Assembly (NCBI GenBank): GCA_900547125.1
Contig: URFU01000099.1
Span: forward strand, 1-8,182
DNA from: an uncultured Collinsella sp.
Lineage (GTDB): Bacteria; Actinomycetota; Coriobacteriia; Coriobacteriales; Coriobacteriaceae
Direction of reading: 5' to 3'
DNA length: 8,182 nucleotides
The notes under the pieces were generated by a model that was given only the letters and a program-made list of their open reading frames with translations, searched no databases and was not told where the DNA came from. Shown here one piece after another: positions 1 through 5,484 of this stretch. The position numbers were made by a program, and so were the translations under genes. Position 1 is the stretch's first letter; each line of letters starts with the position of its first letter.

Positions 1-1
1 A

Positions 2-15
2 AAACGGATCCGTTT
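2..15. promoter_or_regulatory. 14-bp perfect palindrome, operator-like
   Basis: AAACGGATCCGTTT is an exact 14-bp palindrome. It ends three bases before a good -10 box (TATAGT), so it would fill the spacer of the promoter for the Nim-like gene, a usual place for a repressor site. The -35 box would fall off the left edge of the window. It could instead be the end of an upstream gene's terminator, which cannot be judged here. Confidence 0.35.
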
Positions 16-18
16 CGC

Positions 19-24
19 TATAGT
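19..24 (+). promoter_or_regulatory. Candidate -10 box for the Nim-like gene
   Basis: TATAGT matches TATAAT in 5 of 6 positions. Transcription would begin near base 31, giving a leader of about 35 nt that contains the ribosome-binding site AAAGGA (52-57), eight bases before the ATG at 66. The -35 region is outside the window, so the promoter is only half visible. Confidence 0.45.
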
Positions 25-65
25 TTGTGCTCAACCACCACGCACGACCAGAAAGGAAACCAACG

Positions 66-545
66 ATGTTTAGGCCCTTACGTCGAAAGAAACGCGCCAT
101 CACTGACGAGGAAGCGCGCGAACTGCTCGCTACCTGCAAGCGCGGCGTCTTTGCCGTCAACGGCGACGATGGCTACCCGTACGCCATTCCCGTCAACTAC
201 TTCTTTGACGCCGAGCACGACAAGATTTATTTCCATGGCGCCAAGGCTGGCCACAAGGTCGACGCACTCAAGCGCGATGACAAGGTCTGCTTTACCGTTT
301 ACGGCAACGAGTGGTACCAGGACGGTGACTGGGCTCCCTACGTTATGAGTACCGTAGTCTTTGGCCGTTGTCGCCTGGCGAATGACACCCCCGCGTTTAT
401 CGAGGATAAAGTTCGCCAGCTCGCGCTTAAGTACTACCCTTCTGCCGAAGAAGTCGAAGAGGAAATCGCCAAGGACATTAAGGGTGTCCAGCTCTACGAG
501 ATTACGATTGAGCATCTCTGCGGTAAGCAGATTCAAGAAAAATAA
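66..545 (+). CDS. Pyridoxamine 5'-phosphate oxidase-like flavoprotein, NimA family
   Basis: The 159-residue protein has the compact split-barrel fold expected of small FMN-binding PNPOx-like proteins and is of usual length for that family. It opens with a basic stretch, then ITDEEARELL, then YPYAIPVNYFF (residues 38-47) and YFHGAKAGHKVDAL (55-68). This last block is the signature of the Nim (5-nitroimidazole reductase) and related group; H57 occupies the place of the conserved histidine near the flavin. By family knowledge such proteins bind FMN or a related flavin in the cytoplasm and reduce small substrates; some confer nitroimidazole resistance, but most members have unknown substrates, so no resistance is claimed. 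The ATG at 66 is chosen because AAAGGA lies eight bases upstream; in-frame codons back to 27 have no such site. The gene appears monocistronic and converges on the MalY/PatB gene. Confidence 0.85.
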   Translation: MFRPLRRKKRAITDEEARELLATCKRGVFAVNGDDGYPYAIPVNYFFDAEHDKIYFHGAKAGHKVDALKRDDKVCFTVYGNEWYQDGDWAPYVMSTVVFGRCRLANDTPAFIEDKVRQLALKYYPSAEEVEEEIAKDIKGVQLYEITIEHLCGKQIQEK

Positions 546-596
546 ACCTCCGCAGCAGGTCTGCGCCCAATGGTTACAGATGCCTTACCACACGGG

Positions 597-622
597 GCCT
601 TCTAGCCGACTTGGCAGAAGGC
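597..622. terminator. Hairpin between convergent genes, possible bidirectional terminator
   Basis: GCCTTCT (597-603) pairs with AGAAGGC (616-622), and an inner GCC/GGC pair (605-607 with 613-615) closes a five-base loop with one bulged A at 604. It lies 51 bases after the Nim-like stop and 18 bases beyond the stop of the opposing gene. There is no T-run on either side, so it is not a canonical intrinsic terminator. A smaller stem, CGCAG/CTGCG, lies at 551-565. Confidence 0.35.
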
Positions 623-640
623 TCCGCATGCAGTGCGCGC

Positions 641-1855
641 TTACCGTGCATTAAAAACGTAGCGGTCCAGGCGGTCGCACGCTTCCCTCACGCGCGAAAG
701 CGGCAGCGCCAGATTCACGCGAATGTGGCAGGGCCCGTGGAACGGGCGGCCGTCCTGATACCCCACGCCCACGCGCGCCCCCTCGTCGAGCAACCACTGA
801 ATATCGCGGCCATGCTCGCGGCACCACTCGGTACAGTCCAGAAACACCATGTACGTGCCCTGCGGACGCGATAACGCGACGCCCTTCCAGTGTTTTTCTG
901 CATACGTGCAGAAGTACTCGATATTGCCGGCAAGCACCTGGTTGAGCTCGTCCACCCACTCGTAGCCCTGCGGCTGATAGGCACCAATAAGCGCATGCAT
1001 GGAGAGGACATTCATCTCGTTGTAGTGAGTCTTGTTGGACACGGCGCACACGCGGTCACGCAGCGTCTCGTTGTAGACGATGTGGTAGCTGCCGACCAGG
1101 CCCGCCAGGTTGAACGTCTTGCTGGGCGCGTAGAGGGCAACCGTACGCATGCGGGCATCCTCGCTCACCGACTGCGTCGGGATATGCTTGTGCCCCGGCA
1201 GGATGATATCGGACCAAATCTCGTCCGAGATCACCACGCAATCGTGCTGGCGATAGATGTCCATGGCGTGCTCGATCTCGTCGCGCTCCCATACGCGGCC
1301 GCAGGGATTGTGCGGCGAGCAGAACACCGCGGCATGGATGTGGTTTTGGGCGAGCTTGTGCTCCATGTCCTCAAAGTCCATACGCCACACGCCTTGATCG
1401 TCGAGCTTAAGCGGGCTGTGGACAATACGATAGCCCGCGGCTTCGATGGATTTGGTAAAGCCGATGTAGGTGGGGCTATGGACCAGCACCGCATCGCCCG
1501 GCTGGACATACGCGCGCAACGTCGACACGACACCGCCCAGCACGCCGTTTTCGTAGCCGATATGCTCCGGTGCCAAGCCCTCAACGCCATTGCGGCGCCT
1601 CTGCCATTCGATGATGCGATCGAAGTACTCGGGACGCGGATTGAAGTAGCCAAACATGGGGTGCTGAGCGCGCTTGATGATGTACTCCTGAACCGTGGGC
1701 ACCGTGGCAAAATTCATGTCGGCCACCCACATGGGAATGCGGTCGAAGCCCTCGTCGGGTGCGTTCGGAGCCATGCCGGGGATCTCGCCCCAGGAGTCAA
1801 CGGCGATGGAGTCCATGCCGTGGCGGTCGATAAGCGAGCTAAAGTCGTATTTCAT
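641..1855 (-). CDS. MalY/PatB-type PLP-dependent C-S lyase (cystathionine beta-lyase-like aminotransferase fold)
   Basis: This is a 404-residue fold-type I PLP enzyme, full length for the MalY/PatB group. The opening shows the group's RHGMDS (11-16) and IPMWVADMNF (40-49) motifs. The cofactor site follows: SPHNPCGRVW (180-189), SDEIWSDI (210-217), the Schiff-base lysine K246 in SKTFNLAG, and HIRVNLAL (377-384), whose R379 would hold the substrate carboxylate. Family members cleave the C-S bond of cystathionine or cysteine-type substrates to pyruvate, ammonia and a thiol; E. coli MalY also acts as a regulator of the maltose system. The exact substrate cannot be read from sequence. The ATG is preceded by GGGAG (1862-1866 on this strand). 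The gene lies 112 bp downstream of trmO on the same strand, so the two may be co-transcribed. A -35-like TGGACA (1898-1903) lies in the gap but has no convincing -10 partner. Confidence 0.9.
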   Translation of the reverse strand: MKYDFSSLIDRHGMDSIAVDSWGEIPGMAPNAPDEGFDRIPMWVADMNFATVPTVQEYIIKRAQHPMFGYFNPRPEYFDRIIEWQRRRNGVEGLAPEHIGYENGVLGGVVSTLRAYVQPGDAVLVHSPTYIGFTKSIEAAGYRIVHSPLKLDDQGVWRMDFEDMEHKLAQNHIHAAVFCSPHNPCGRVWERDEIEHAMDIYRQHDCVVISDEIWSDIILPGHKHIPTQSVSEDARMRTVALYAPSKTFNLAGLVGSYHIVYNETLRDRVCAVSNKTHYNEMNVLSMHALIGAYQPQGYEWVDELNQVLAGNIEYFCTYAEKHWKGVALSRPQGTYMVFLDCTEWCREHGRDIQWLLDEGARVGVGYQDGRPFHGPCHIRVNLALPLSRVREACDRLDRYVFNAR

Positions 1856-1967
1856 GCTGAACTCCCGTGCAAAGTTGAGTGTTTTGGTAGGCGTTTTTGT
1901 CCACCAGCGTGGGCGGTTTTGGCGCGTGGTTTGGCGCTTAATATGACGGGTGCGGACGAATGGCTGG

Positions 1968-2705
1968 TTAGTCTTGCGCGTCGTTGACGGCGGTTACCGT
2001 CAACCTGGCTCCGTCGACCGTAAACGATATGTCGAGCCCGGCGTAAGCCAAGTGGTAAACGCGGTTTGGCTCGTGCTTGCTGCCTGCGCGGCGCGGATCT
2101 TGGCAAAGGACCTCGACCAAGCCGGGGAGCTTTGCGGGCGGGGCCATATCCTGCAGCGCTTGCGGGAACTCGACGTCAAGCTCTTGCCACGGAGCATCCT
2201 CAATCCAGCCGCCCGTCGCATCCGGGTGACAGTCGGCAAATGGAATGTAGGGCTTGATATCGTAGATGGGCGTGCCATCGCGCAGGTCGGCCCCCAGCAC
2301 ATGGATGATGGGGCCATCGTCGGTGAGCTCGACATGATCAAGCTTGACGCAGGTGAGCCCGATGGGATTAGGGCGAAACGGACTGCGCGTGGCAAAGACG
2401 CCCACACGCTCGGCTCCACCCAGACGCGGCGGGCGCACGGTTTTCGACCACTTGGCATTGGTGCCGGACCTGTCCTGCGCCTTGGCATCGGCAGCTATGT
2501 CCTTAGCCGTGCCGCCGGGCGTTCCGTTTTCGAAGCGCCACAGCAGCCACAGGTGAGAGAAGGAGTCCAGGCCCTCAACTGCTGCATTGGAGGCAAATTC
2601 CGGCTCAAAAACGATGCGCCCCTGCAGATGAGGCGCCAAAAAGCTGTTGCGCGGAATGCCGAACTTCTGCGGCAGGTCGGTATGTATGTGTGCGATAGGT
2701 TCCAT
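1968..2705 (-). CDS. trmO: tRNA (N6-threonylcarbamoyladenosine(37)-N6)-methyltransferase TrmO
   Basis: The 245-residue protein carries the full TrmO (YaeB/TsaA) signature. It has the N-terminal MEPIAHI strand, GLDSFSHLWLLW (45-56), VFATRSPFRPNPIGLT (103-118), LRDGTPIYDIKPYIP (141-155) and the late DPRR (203-206). By family knowledge it is a beta-barrel, SAM-dependent enzyme that adds a methyl group to t6A37 of tRNAs reading ACY codons, fine-tuning threonine decoding. Length is close to the E. coli enzyme. The start at 2705 is chosen because the homology begins at this methionine. An ATG three codons earlier (2714) overlaps a TACAAT box, and the frame further upstream is not TrmO-like. No Shine-Dalgarno sequence precedes either ATG, and the box position suggests a leaderless message. 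The gene is divergent from the XRE/TipAS regulator and lies upstream of the MalY/PatB gene. Confidence 0.92.
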   Translation of the reverse strand: MEPIAHIHTDLPQKFGIPRNSFLAPHLQGRIVFEPEFASNAAVEGLDSFSHLWLLWRFENGTPGGTAKDIAADAKAQDRSGTNAKWSKTVRPPRLGGAERVGVFATRSPFRPNPIGLTCVKLDHVELTDDGPIIHVLGADLRDGTPIYDIKPYIPFADCHPDATGGWIEDAPWQELDVEFPQALQDMAPPAKLPGLVEVLCQDPRRAGSKHEPNRVYHLAYAGLDISFTVDGARLTVTAVNDAQD

Positions 2706-2727
2706 GCCGGTCATTGTACGGCATGGA
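2701..2727. repeat. Inverted repeat over the trmO start
   Basis: TCCATGCC (2701-2708) and GGCATGGA (2720-2727) are exact inverted 8-mers around an 11-base centre. The left arm covers the trmO start codon, and the centre contains the TACAAT box. It could be an operator for trmO, or a hairpin that occludes the start if transcription begins further upstream. An 8-bp inverted repeat could also arise by chance. Confidence 0.3.
2713..2718 (-). promoter_or_regulatory. Candidate -10 box for trmO (leaderless start)
   Basis: Read on the minus strand the box is TACAAT, 5 of 6 matches to the consensus. Seven bases lie between it and the trmO ATG, so transcription would begin at or next to the A of the start codon. 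No good -35 hexamer is seen at 16-18 bp. Confidence 0.35.
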
Positions 2728-2786
2728 GGTGTGGGGCGTTGCGCGCAATTCTTCGCCGCGGTCCCCGTCGTGCAACCAACGGTCGC

Positions 2787-2815
2787 TTGGAAGGGCACCT
2801 GCCGCCGCGTATGCT
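2787..2815 (+). promoter_or_regulatory. Candidate promoter for the XRE/TipAS regulator
   Basis: TTGGAA (2787-2792) and TATGCT (2810-2815) are separated by exactly 17 bp; each matches its sigma-70 consensus in 4 of 6 positions. Transcription would begin near 2822, leaving a leader of about 24 nt with the ribosome-binding site AAAGGAG (2834-2840). The box quality is moderate, as expected for a regulated promoter. Confidence 0.45.
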
Positions 2816-2845
2816 TAAGCCATCAACCAGCAGAAAGGAGCCGCT

Positions 2846-3673
2846 ATGGCCTTTGCAGAAAAGCTCATTGCCATCCGTCGCGCCCATCACCTTACTCAGG
2901 AGCAGCTCGCCGCTAAGCTCTTCGTCACACGCCAGGCCATCAGCCGTTGGGAACGTGGAGAGGTCACACCGGGTATCGACATGATGAAACTCATTGCCGC
3001 CGTGACCGGCGAGCCCCTGTCTCATCTGCTCGAAATGCCCGAGCACTATTGCCAGAGCTGCGGCATGATACTCACGCCCGACGACTGCGGTACCGATGCT
3101 GCGGGCGCCGCGACCGATCATTACTGCAAGTGGTGCTACGACCACGGCCAGTACACCTACGAGACCACCATGGAGGCGATGATCGAGGACTGTGCCCCGC
3201 GGCTGGCACAAAACACCGGCATGTCGCTCGACGAAGCCGTCTCGCTCATGGGCGCCGTCCTGCCGCAACTGGAGCGCTGGCGCGCCGTGCAAGAAAACGA
3301 GGAGCGCTACGGTGCCGAGGCGCGGGCGCGCTATGGCGATGAGGCTATCGATGCGGCAAACGAGGCGCTGCTGGATATGGATCCTCAGACATGGAACGAC
3401 ATGAAGGAACTTGAACGCGCCATTTTGGGCCAGCTTTCGATTGCCATGGGCGACGGCGATGCGGATGGAAGCGAGGCTCGCAAGCTCGTCGCGATGCACC
3501 GTCGTTGGATTGCTCTCAACTGGGGATGCGAGCCCCAAGACGAGGCGTATCTGGGGCTCGCTCACGGTTATCTTGCCGACCAGCGCTTTATTGACTACTA
3601 CGACAAGCCCTGCGACACCGGAGCCACGGCGTTTCTGGTCCAGGCCATCGAGTCGTCGCTGGCCCGCGCATAG
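2846..3673 (+). CDS. XRE-type regulator fused to a zinc ribbon and a TipAS-like ligand-recognition domain
   Basis: The 275-residue protein has three parts. Residues 5-62 are an XRE/Cro helix-turn-helix (LTQEQLAAKLFVTRQAISRW at 16-35). Residues 68-145 match the putative zinc-ribbon family (Pfam Zn_ribbon_2) with paired cysteines C69/C72 and C94/C97, an extra C81, and the typical closing LPQLERW. Residues about 152-272 resemble TipAS: ERYGAEARARYGDEA, then MDPQTWNDM, MHRRWIALNWG, LGLAHGYLADQRFIDYYD and a final helical LVQAIESSL. In TipA, usually attached to a MerR-type DNA-binding domain, TipAS captures thiopeptides and other peptide antibiotics. Here the DNA-binding part is XRE instead. The inferred role is ligand-responsive control of itself and the following glutaredoxin-like gene; the ligand is unknown. 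AAAGGAG lies five bases before the ATG. The next gene starts 51 bp downstream on the same strand, consistent with an operon. Domain assignments are from motif recognition, not a search. Confidence 0.85.
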   Translation: MAFAEKLIAIRRAHHLTQEQLAAKLFVTRQAISRWERGEVTPGIDMMKLIAAVTGEPLSHLLEMPEHYCQSCGMILTPDDCGTDAAGAATDHYCKWCYDHGQYTYETTMEAMIEDCAPRLAQNTGMSLDEAVSLMGAVLPQLERWRAVQENEERYGAEARARYGDEAIDAANEALLDMDPQTWNDMKELERAILGQLSIAMGDGDADGSEARKLVAMHRRWIALNWGCEPQDEAYLGLAHGYLADQRFIDYYDKPCDTGATAFLVQAIESSLARA

Positions 3674-3724
3674 ACCGCGGCGGCTTTGGGTATTTCAATC
3701 AAAACCTCAACCGATTGGAGACCT

Positions 3725-3970
3725 ATGGCTACTGATCATGAGCTCGTGCTATTCGTTATGACCGGCTGCCCGTATTGCATAAAGGTCAAGCGCTTTTTGG
3801 CCGATAACGGCGTGACCATCCCTGAGCGCAACATCTCGACCGACCCCGATGCCGAGCAGACGCTCATCGCCGTCGGCGGAAAACGCCAGGTTCCCTGCCT
3901 GTTCATCGACGGCAAGCCACTCTACGAATCGAGCGACATCATCGCATGGGCACAGAAGAACCTGCTCTAG
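3725..3970 (+). CDS. Glutaredoxin-like thiol-disulfide oxidoreductase
   Basis: This is an 81-residue single thioredoxin fold. The redox site CPYC is at residues 15-18 (TGCPYC), followed by the basic helix IKVKRFL. The cis-proline is in QVPCLF (55-60, P57), and the C-terminal part reads YESSDIIAWA (67-76). CPYC is the classical dithiol glutaredoxin site, while the ESSDI block is closer to the N-terminal domain of glutathione S-transferases than to the GG motif of standard glutaredoxins. The expected role is reduction of protein disulfides or mixed disulfides in the cytoplasm; the electron donor is uncertain because glutathione use in this lineage is not evident from the window. The ATG at 3725 has GGAG four bases upstream. 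A TTG at 3686 would add 13 residues that do not belong to the fold. The gene follows the XRE/TipAS regulator by 51 bp with no obvious promoter of its own. Confidence 0.85.
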   Translation: MATDHELVLFVMTGCPYCIKVKRFLADNGVTIPERNISTDPDAEQTLIAVGGKRQVPCLFIDGKPLYESSDIIAWAQKNLL

Positions 3971-3979
3971 TGCAACATA

Positions 3980-4031
3980 GTCGTTGGGGACGTTCTTAAA
4001 TGACTAGTCGTTAAAGAACGTCCCCAACGAC
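3980..4031. repeat. 52-bp near-perfect palindrome between convergent genes
   Basis: The two 26-bp halves are complementary at 24 positions. The outer 18 bp are perfect (GTCGTTGGGGACGTTCTT at 3980-3997 against 4014-4031). The centre is the exact 8-mer GACTAGTC (4002-4009), and only an A.A and a T.G pair break the symmetry. It starts 9 bases after the glutaredoxin stop and ends 3 bases before the dihydrouridine synthase stop, so it may end transcription from both sides. No T-run follows on either strand. It looks like a dispersed repetitive palindrome rather than a plain terminator. Confidence 0.85.
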
Positions 4032-4034
4032 CAA

Positions 4035-4988
4035 CTAGCCGTGGAAGCGGGCTATGGGTGCAAGTGGCTGCTCGCGAAAGACGCGATCGACGGCGGCACG
4101 GTATTCGTCGACCTTTTTGGTCTTACGTACGAGCTTGTGAACGGTAGCGGGGTCGGCAAAAGCGCACTTGGCGTAGAACCACCACTCCTTCATGCGAAAG
4201 ACCGCATTGCCGCCAATCTCTTCTGCATAGGCCGCGAACAGCGTGTCGTGGAAACGCTGCAGCTCGGCTGCTGTGGCAGCAGGACCGCCCTTGACCATGC
4301 GAGCCAGCGCGGGGTTCGCAAGCAAGCCACGCCCCAGCATCACATGGCGTGTACCGGGATAGGCCTCAACCAGCGCATCCATGTCCTCAAGATCAAAAAT
4401 ATCGCCGTTGTATGCCACCGGAAACGGTGCGCGCTCCAGCGTCTCGCCATAAAACTCCTTGCGCGGCGTGCCCGTATAGCGGTCCTTTTGTACGCGCGGG
4501 TGCACGATCAGCTCTGCCAACGGTATGCGGCAATACAGATCGAGCACGCGCTCGTATTCGTCGTCACTCTCCAGCCCCAGCCTGGTCTTGACCGATACCG
4601 GCAACGGCGAGCGTTCGCACACGTCGCTCAAGAACACCTCAAGTTCGTCGAGATTACGCAAGAAACCCGAGCCCTTGCCCTTGGCGACATCCGTCCCCGA
4701 GGGGCAACCCAAGTTGAGATTGACCTCGCGATAGCCCATGTCGGCGAGCACCTGTGCCGCCCACACAAACTCGTCCGCGTTCTTGGACATCAGCTGAGGC
4801 ACTACGTTAAGCCCCTGGTTATTGGCAGGATCGATTTCCTTAAACGCCTTGCCGCCAAAGCGGTTTCCCACCCGCGGCGGCGGCAAAAACGGCGTGTAAT
4901 AACAATCGAGCGCACCGAAGCACTCCGCATGCACGCGACGGAACACATGCCCGGTAATCCCCTCCATAGGGGCAAGCGAAAGAATCAT
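4035..4988 (-). CDS. tRNA-dihydrouridine synthase (Dus family)
   Basis: The 317-residue FMN-dependent TIM-barrel enzyme reduces specific uridines of tRNA to dihydrouridine. It opens with LAPMEGITGHVFRRV (5-19), the FMN-binding start of the family. NLNLGCPSGTDVAKGKGSGF (90-109) contains the catalytic cysteine C95. Flavin and substrate contacts follow at VKTRLG (133-138, K134), VHPR (162-165, H163), YNGDI (193-197) and MLGRGLLANP (217-226). The C-terminal helical tRNA-binding region includes RMKEWWFYAK (265-274). Length is normal. The sequence resembles the shorter bacterial Dus proteins, but which uridine it modifies cannot be settled here, so no symbol is given. The ATG at 4988 is preceded by a weak AGAAGAG site, and the family motif begins at once after it. 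The gene appears to be transcribed alone from a promoter at about 5045-5074, with a hairpin repeat in or just upstream of its leader. Confidence 0.92.
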   Translation of the reverse strand: MILSLAPMEGITGHVFRRVHAECFGALDCYYTPFLPPPRVGNRFGGKAFKEIDPANNQGLNVVPQLMSKNADEFVWAAQVLADMGYREVNLNLGCPSGTDVAKGKGSGFLRNLDELEVFLSDVCERSPLPVSVKTRLGLESDDEYERVLDLYCRIPLAELIVHPRVQKDRYTGTPRKEFYGETLERAPFPVAYNGDIFDLEDMDALVEAYPGTRHVMLGRGLLANPALARMVKGGPAATAAELQRFHDTLFAAYAEEIGGNAVFRMKEWWFYAKCAFADPATVHKLVRKTKKVDEYRAAVDRVFREQPLAPIARFHG

Positions 4989-5011
4989 CTACTCTTCTCT
5001 CATATCAGCGG

Positions 5012-5042
5012 ATGTGACAAAGGAACCGCCCCCTTGTTACAT
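5012..5042. repeat. Short hairpin repeat, GTGACAAAGG family, left copy
   Basis: ATGTGACAAAGG (5012-5023) faces CCCTTGTTACAT (5031-5042). Ten of 12 positions pair, one more is a wobble pair and one is a mismatch, around a 7-base loop. It lies 24 bases upstream of the dihydrouridine synthase start. A second copy of the same sequence, in the same orientation, is at 6860-6892. The sharing of both arms and the GGAAC start of the loop shows a repeat family rather than chance symmetry. Confidence 0.75.
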
Positions 5043-5044
5043 GC

Positions 5045-5074
5045 ATTATGCCTTGTGCTCCAGATGATTCACAA
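5045..5074 (-). promoter_or_regulatory. Candidate promoter for the dihydrouridine synthase gene
   Basis: On the minus strand TTGTGA (5069-5074) and CATAAT (5045-5050) are 18 bp apart, with 4 of 6 and 5 of 6 consensus matches. Transcription would begin near 5038, inside the right arm of the 5012-5042 hairpin, about 50 nt before the ATG at 4988. Confidence 0.4.
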
Positions 5075-5127
5075 GGCAGAGGCAGCAGCTTGACGATAAT
5101 CACCCTTCCATCCGGCGCCTCATACAA

Positions 5128-5309
5128 CGAAGGTGAATGGTTTTCCGCGAAGTGAACGAGTGAAATCGGACCCTCGATGCATCGACACTTTTGGAAGGCC
5201 AATTCCTGCGGTTTTATCACTCAAATCCTGCGGTTTTAGCGTCGAAAAACGTGGGTGCTTCAGGGGTCCAAATTAGGTCGTTCACTTCTCGGGAAACCAT
5301 TCACCTTCG
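5128..5309 (+). repeat. Long-hairpin repeat element, left copy
   Basis: The ends are inverted copies: 5128-5159 pairs with 5278-5309 at 30 of 32 positions. A weaker inner stem follows, centred on GGACCC against GGGTCC. The central region holds two direct copies of TCCTGCGGTTTTA (5204-5216 and 5226-5238), 22 bp apart. A second copy lies at 6665-6840 in the opposite orientation. It lies between the divergent dihydrouridine synthase and membrane-protein genes. It carries no convincing gene of its own. A non-autonomous mobile element or a structured RNA are both possible. Confidence 0.85.
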
Positions 5310-5378
5310 ATTTGCTGTTTGTGGGCATCGGCAGCGGCTTCATGCTCCAAAAGACGACGTTCGCGATCAAACGATCAC

Positions 5379-5394
5379 CAACAGCACGCTGTTG
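5379..5394. promoter_or_regulatory. 16-bp inverted repeat upstream of the membrane-protein gene
   Basis: CAACAGC and GCTGTTG are exact inverted 7-mers around a two-base centre. The site ends 35 bp before the -10 candidate at 5430, a position suited to an activator or repressor. The rest of 5310-5430 shows no gene and no other clear signal apart from CGATCA repeated twice at about 5365-5377. Confidence 0.35.
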
Positions 5395-5429
5395 ACCGCT
5401 ATATGAACAACAGACGTCCTTCACTCATC

Positions 5430-5435
5430 TATACT
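5430..5435 (+). promoter_or_regulatory. Candidate -10 box for the membrane-protein gene
   Basis: TATACT matches 5 of 6 consensus positions. Transcription would begin near 5442, giving a leader of about 43 nt to the ATG at 5485, or an almost leaderless message if the GTG at 5443 were used. No good -35 hexamer lies at 16-18 bp; a perfect TTGAC (5392-5396) is about 33 bp upstream, too far for this box. Confidence 0.4.
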
Positions 5436-5484
5436 CAAGAGCGTGTGCGCATCGCCCCCGAAAAACGATGAGAGTCGAGGCCCC

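Larger units (their letters stand above)
5005..5127 (-). pseudogene. Possible small-peptide or coding remnant between two repeats
   Basis: On the minus strand a frame open from 5127 to a stop at 5005-5007 begins LYEAPDGRVIIVKLLPLPC. This resembles the tails of small unannotated peptides from gut bacteria, with YExP, then a hydrophobic VIxVK strand, then a cysteine and a Ser/Gly run. The unique sequence (5043-5127) is flanked directly by the long repeat (from 5128) and the short hairpin repeat (to 5042), and the frame's last dozen codons are repeat sequence. The only start is a TTG at 5125-5127 with no ribosome-binding site. It may be a gene fragment cut by the repeats, or chance. Confidence 0.2.

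Noticed and set aside
890..1987. A long plus-strand open frame (365 codons) opposite the MalY/PatB gene
   Set aside because: It mirrors a gene with complete PLP-enzyme motifs. In high-GC DNA the antisense frame often stays open, it has no ribosome-binding site, and its translation is low-complexity and unlike any family.
1950..2984. A 344-codon plus-strand frame across trmO and the start of the regulator
   Set aside because: It overlaps two well-supported genes and the promoters between them, so it is a shadow of trmO.
2711..3565. A 284-codon minus-strand frame opposite the XRE/TipAS gene
   Set aside because: The plus strand carries a ribosome-binding site and three recognisable domains, while the antisense frame has none.
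4041..5093. A 350-codon plus-strand frame opposite the dihydrouridine synthase gene
   Set aside because: It is antisense to all Dus catalytic motifs and runs into repeat sequence, with no start signal.
5204..5238. The two 13-bp direct repeats considered as a CRISPR array
   Set aside because: There are only two short repeats with 9-bp spacing, no cas genes, and the same arrangement recurs inside the other hairpin element.
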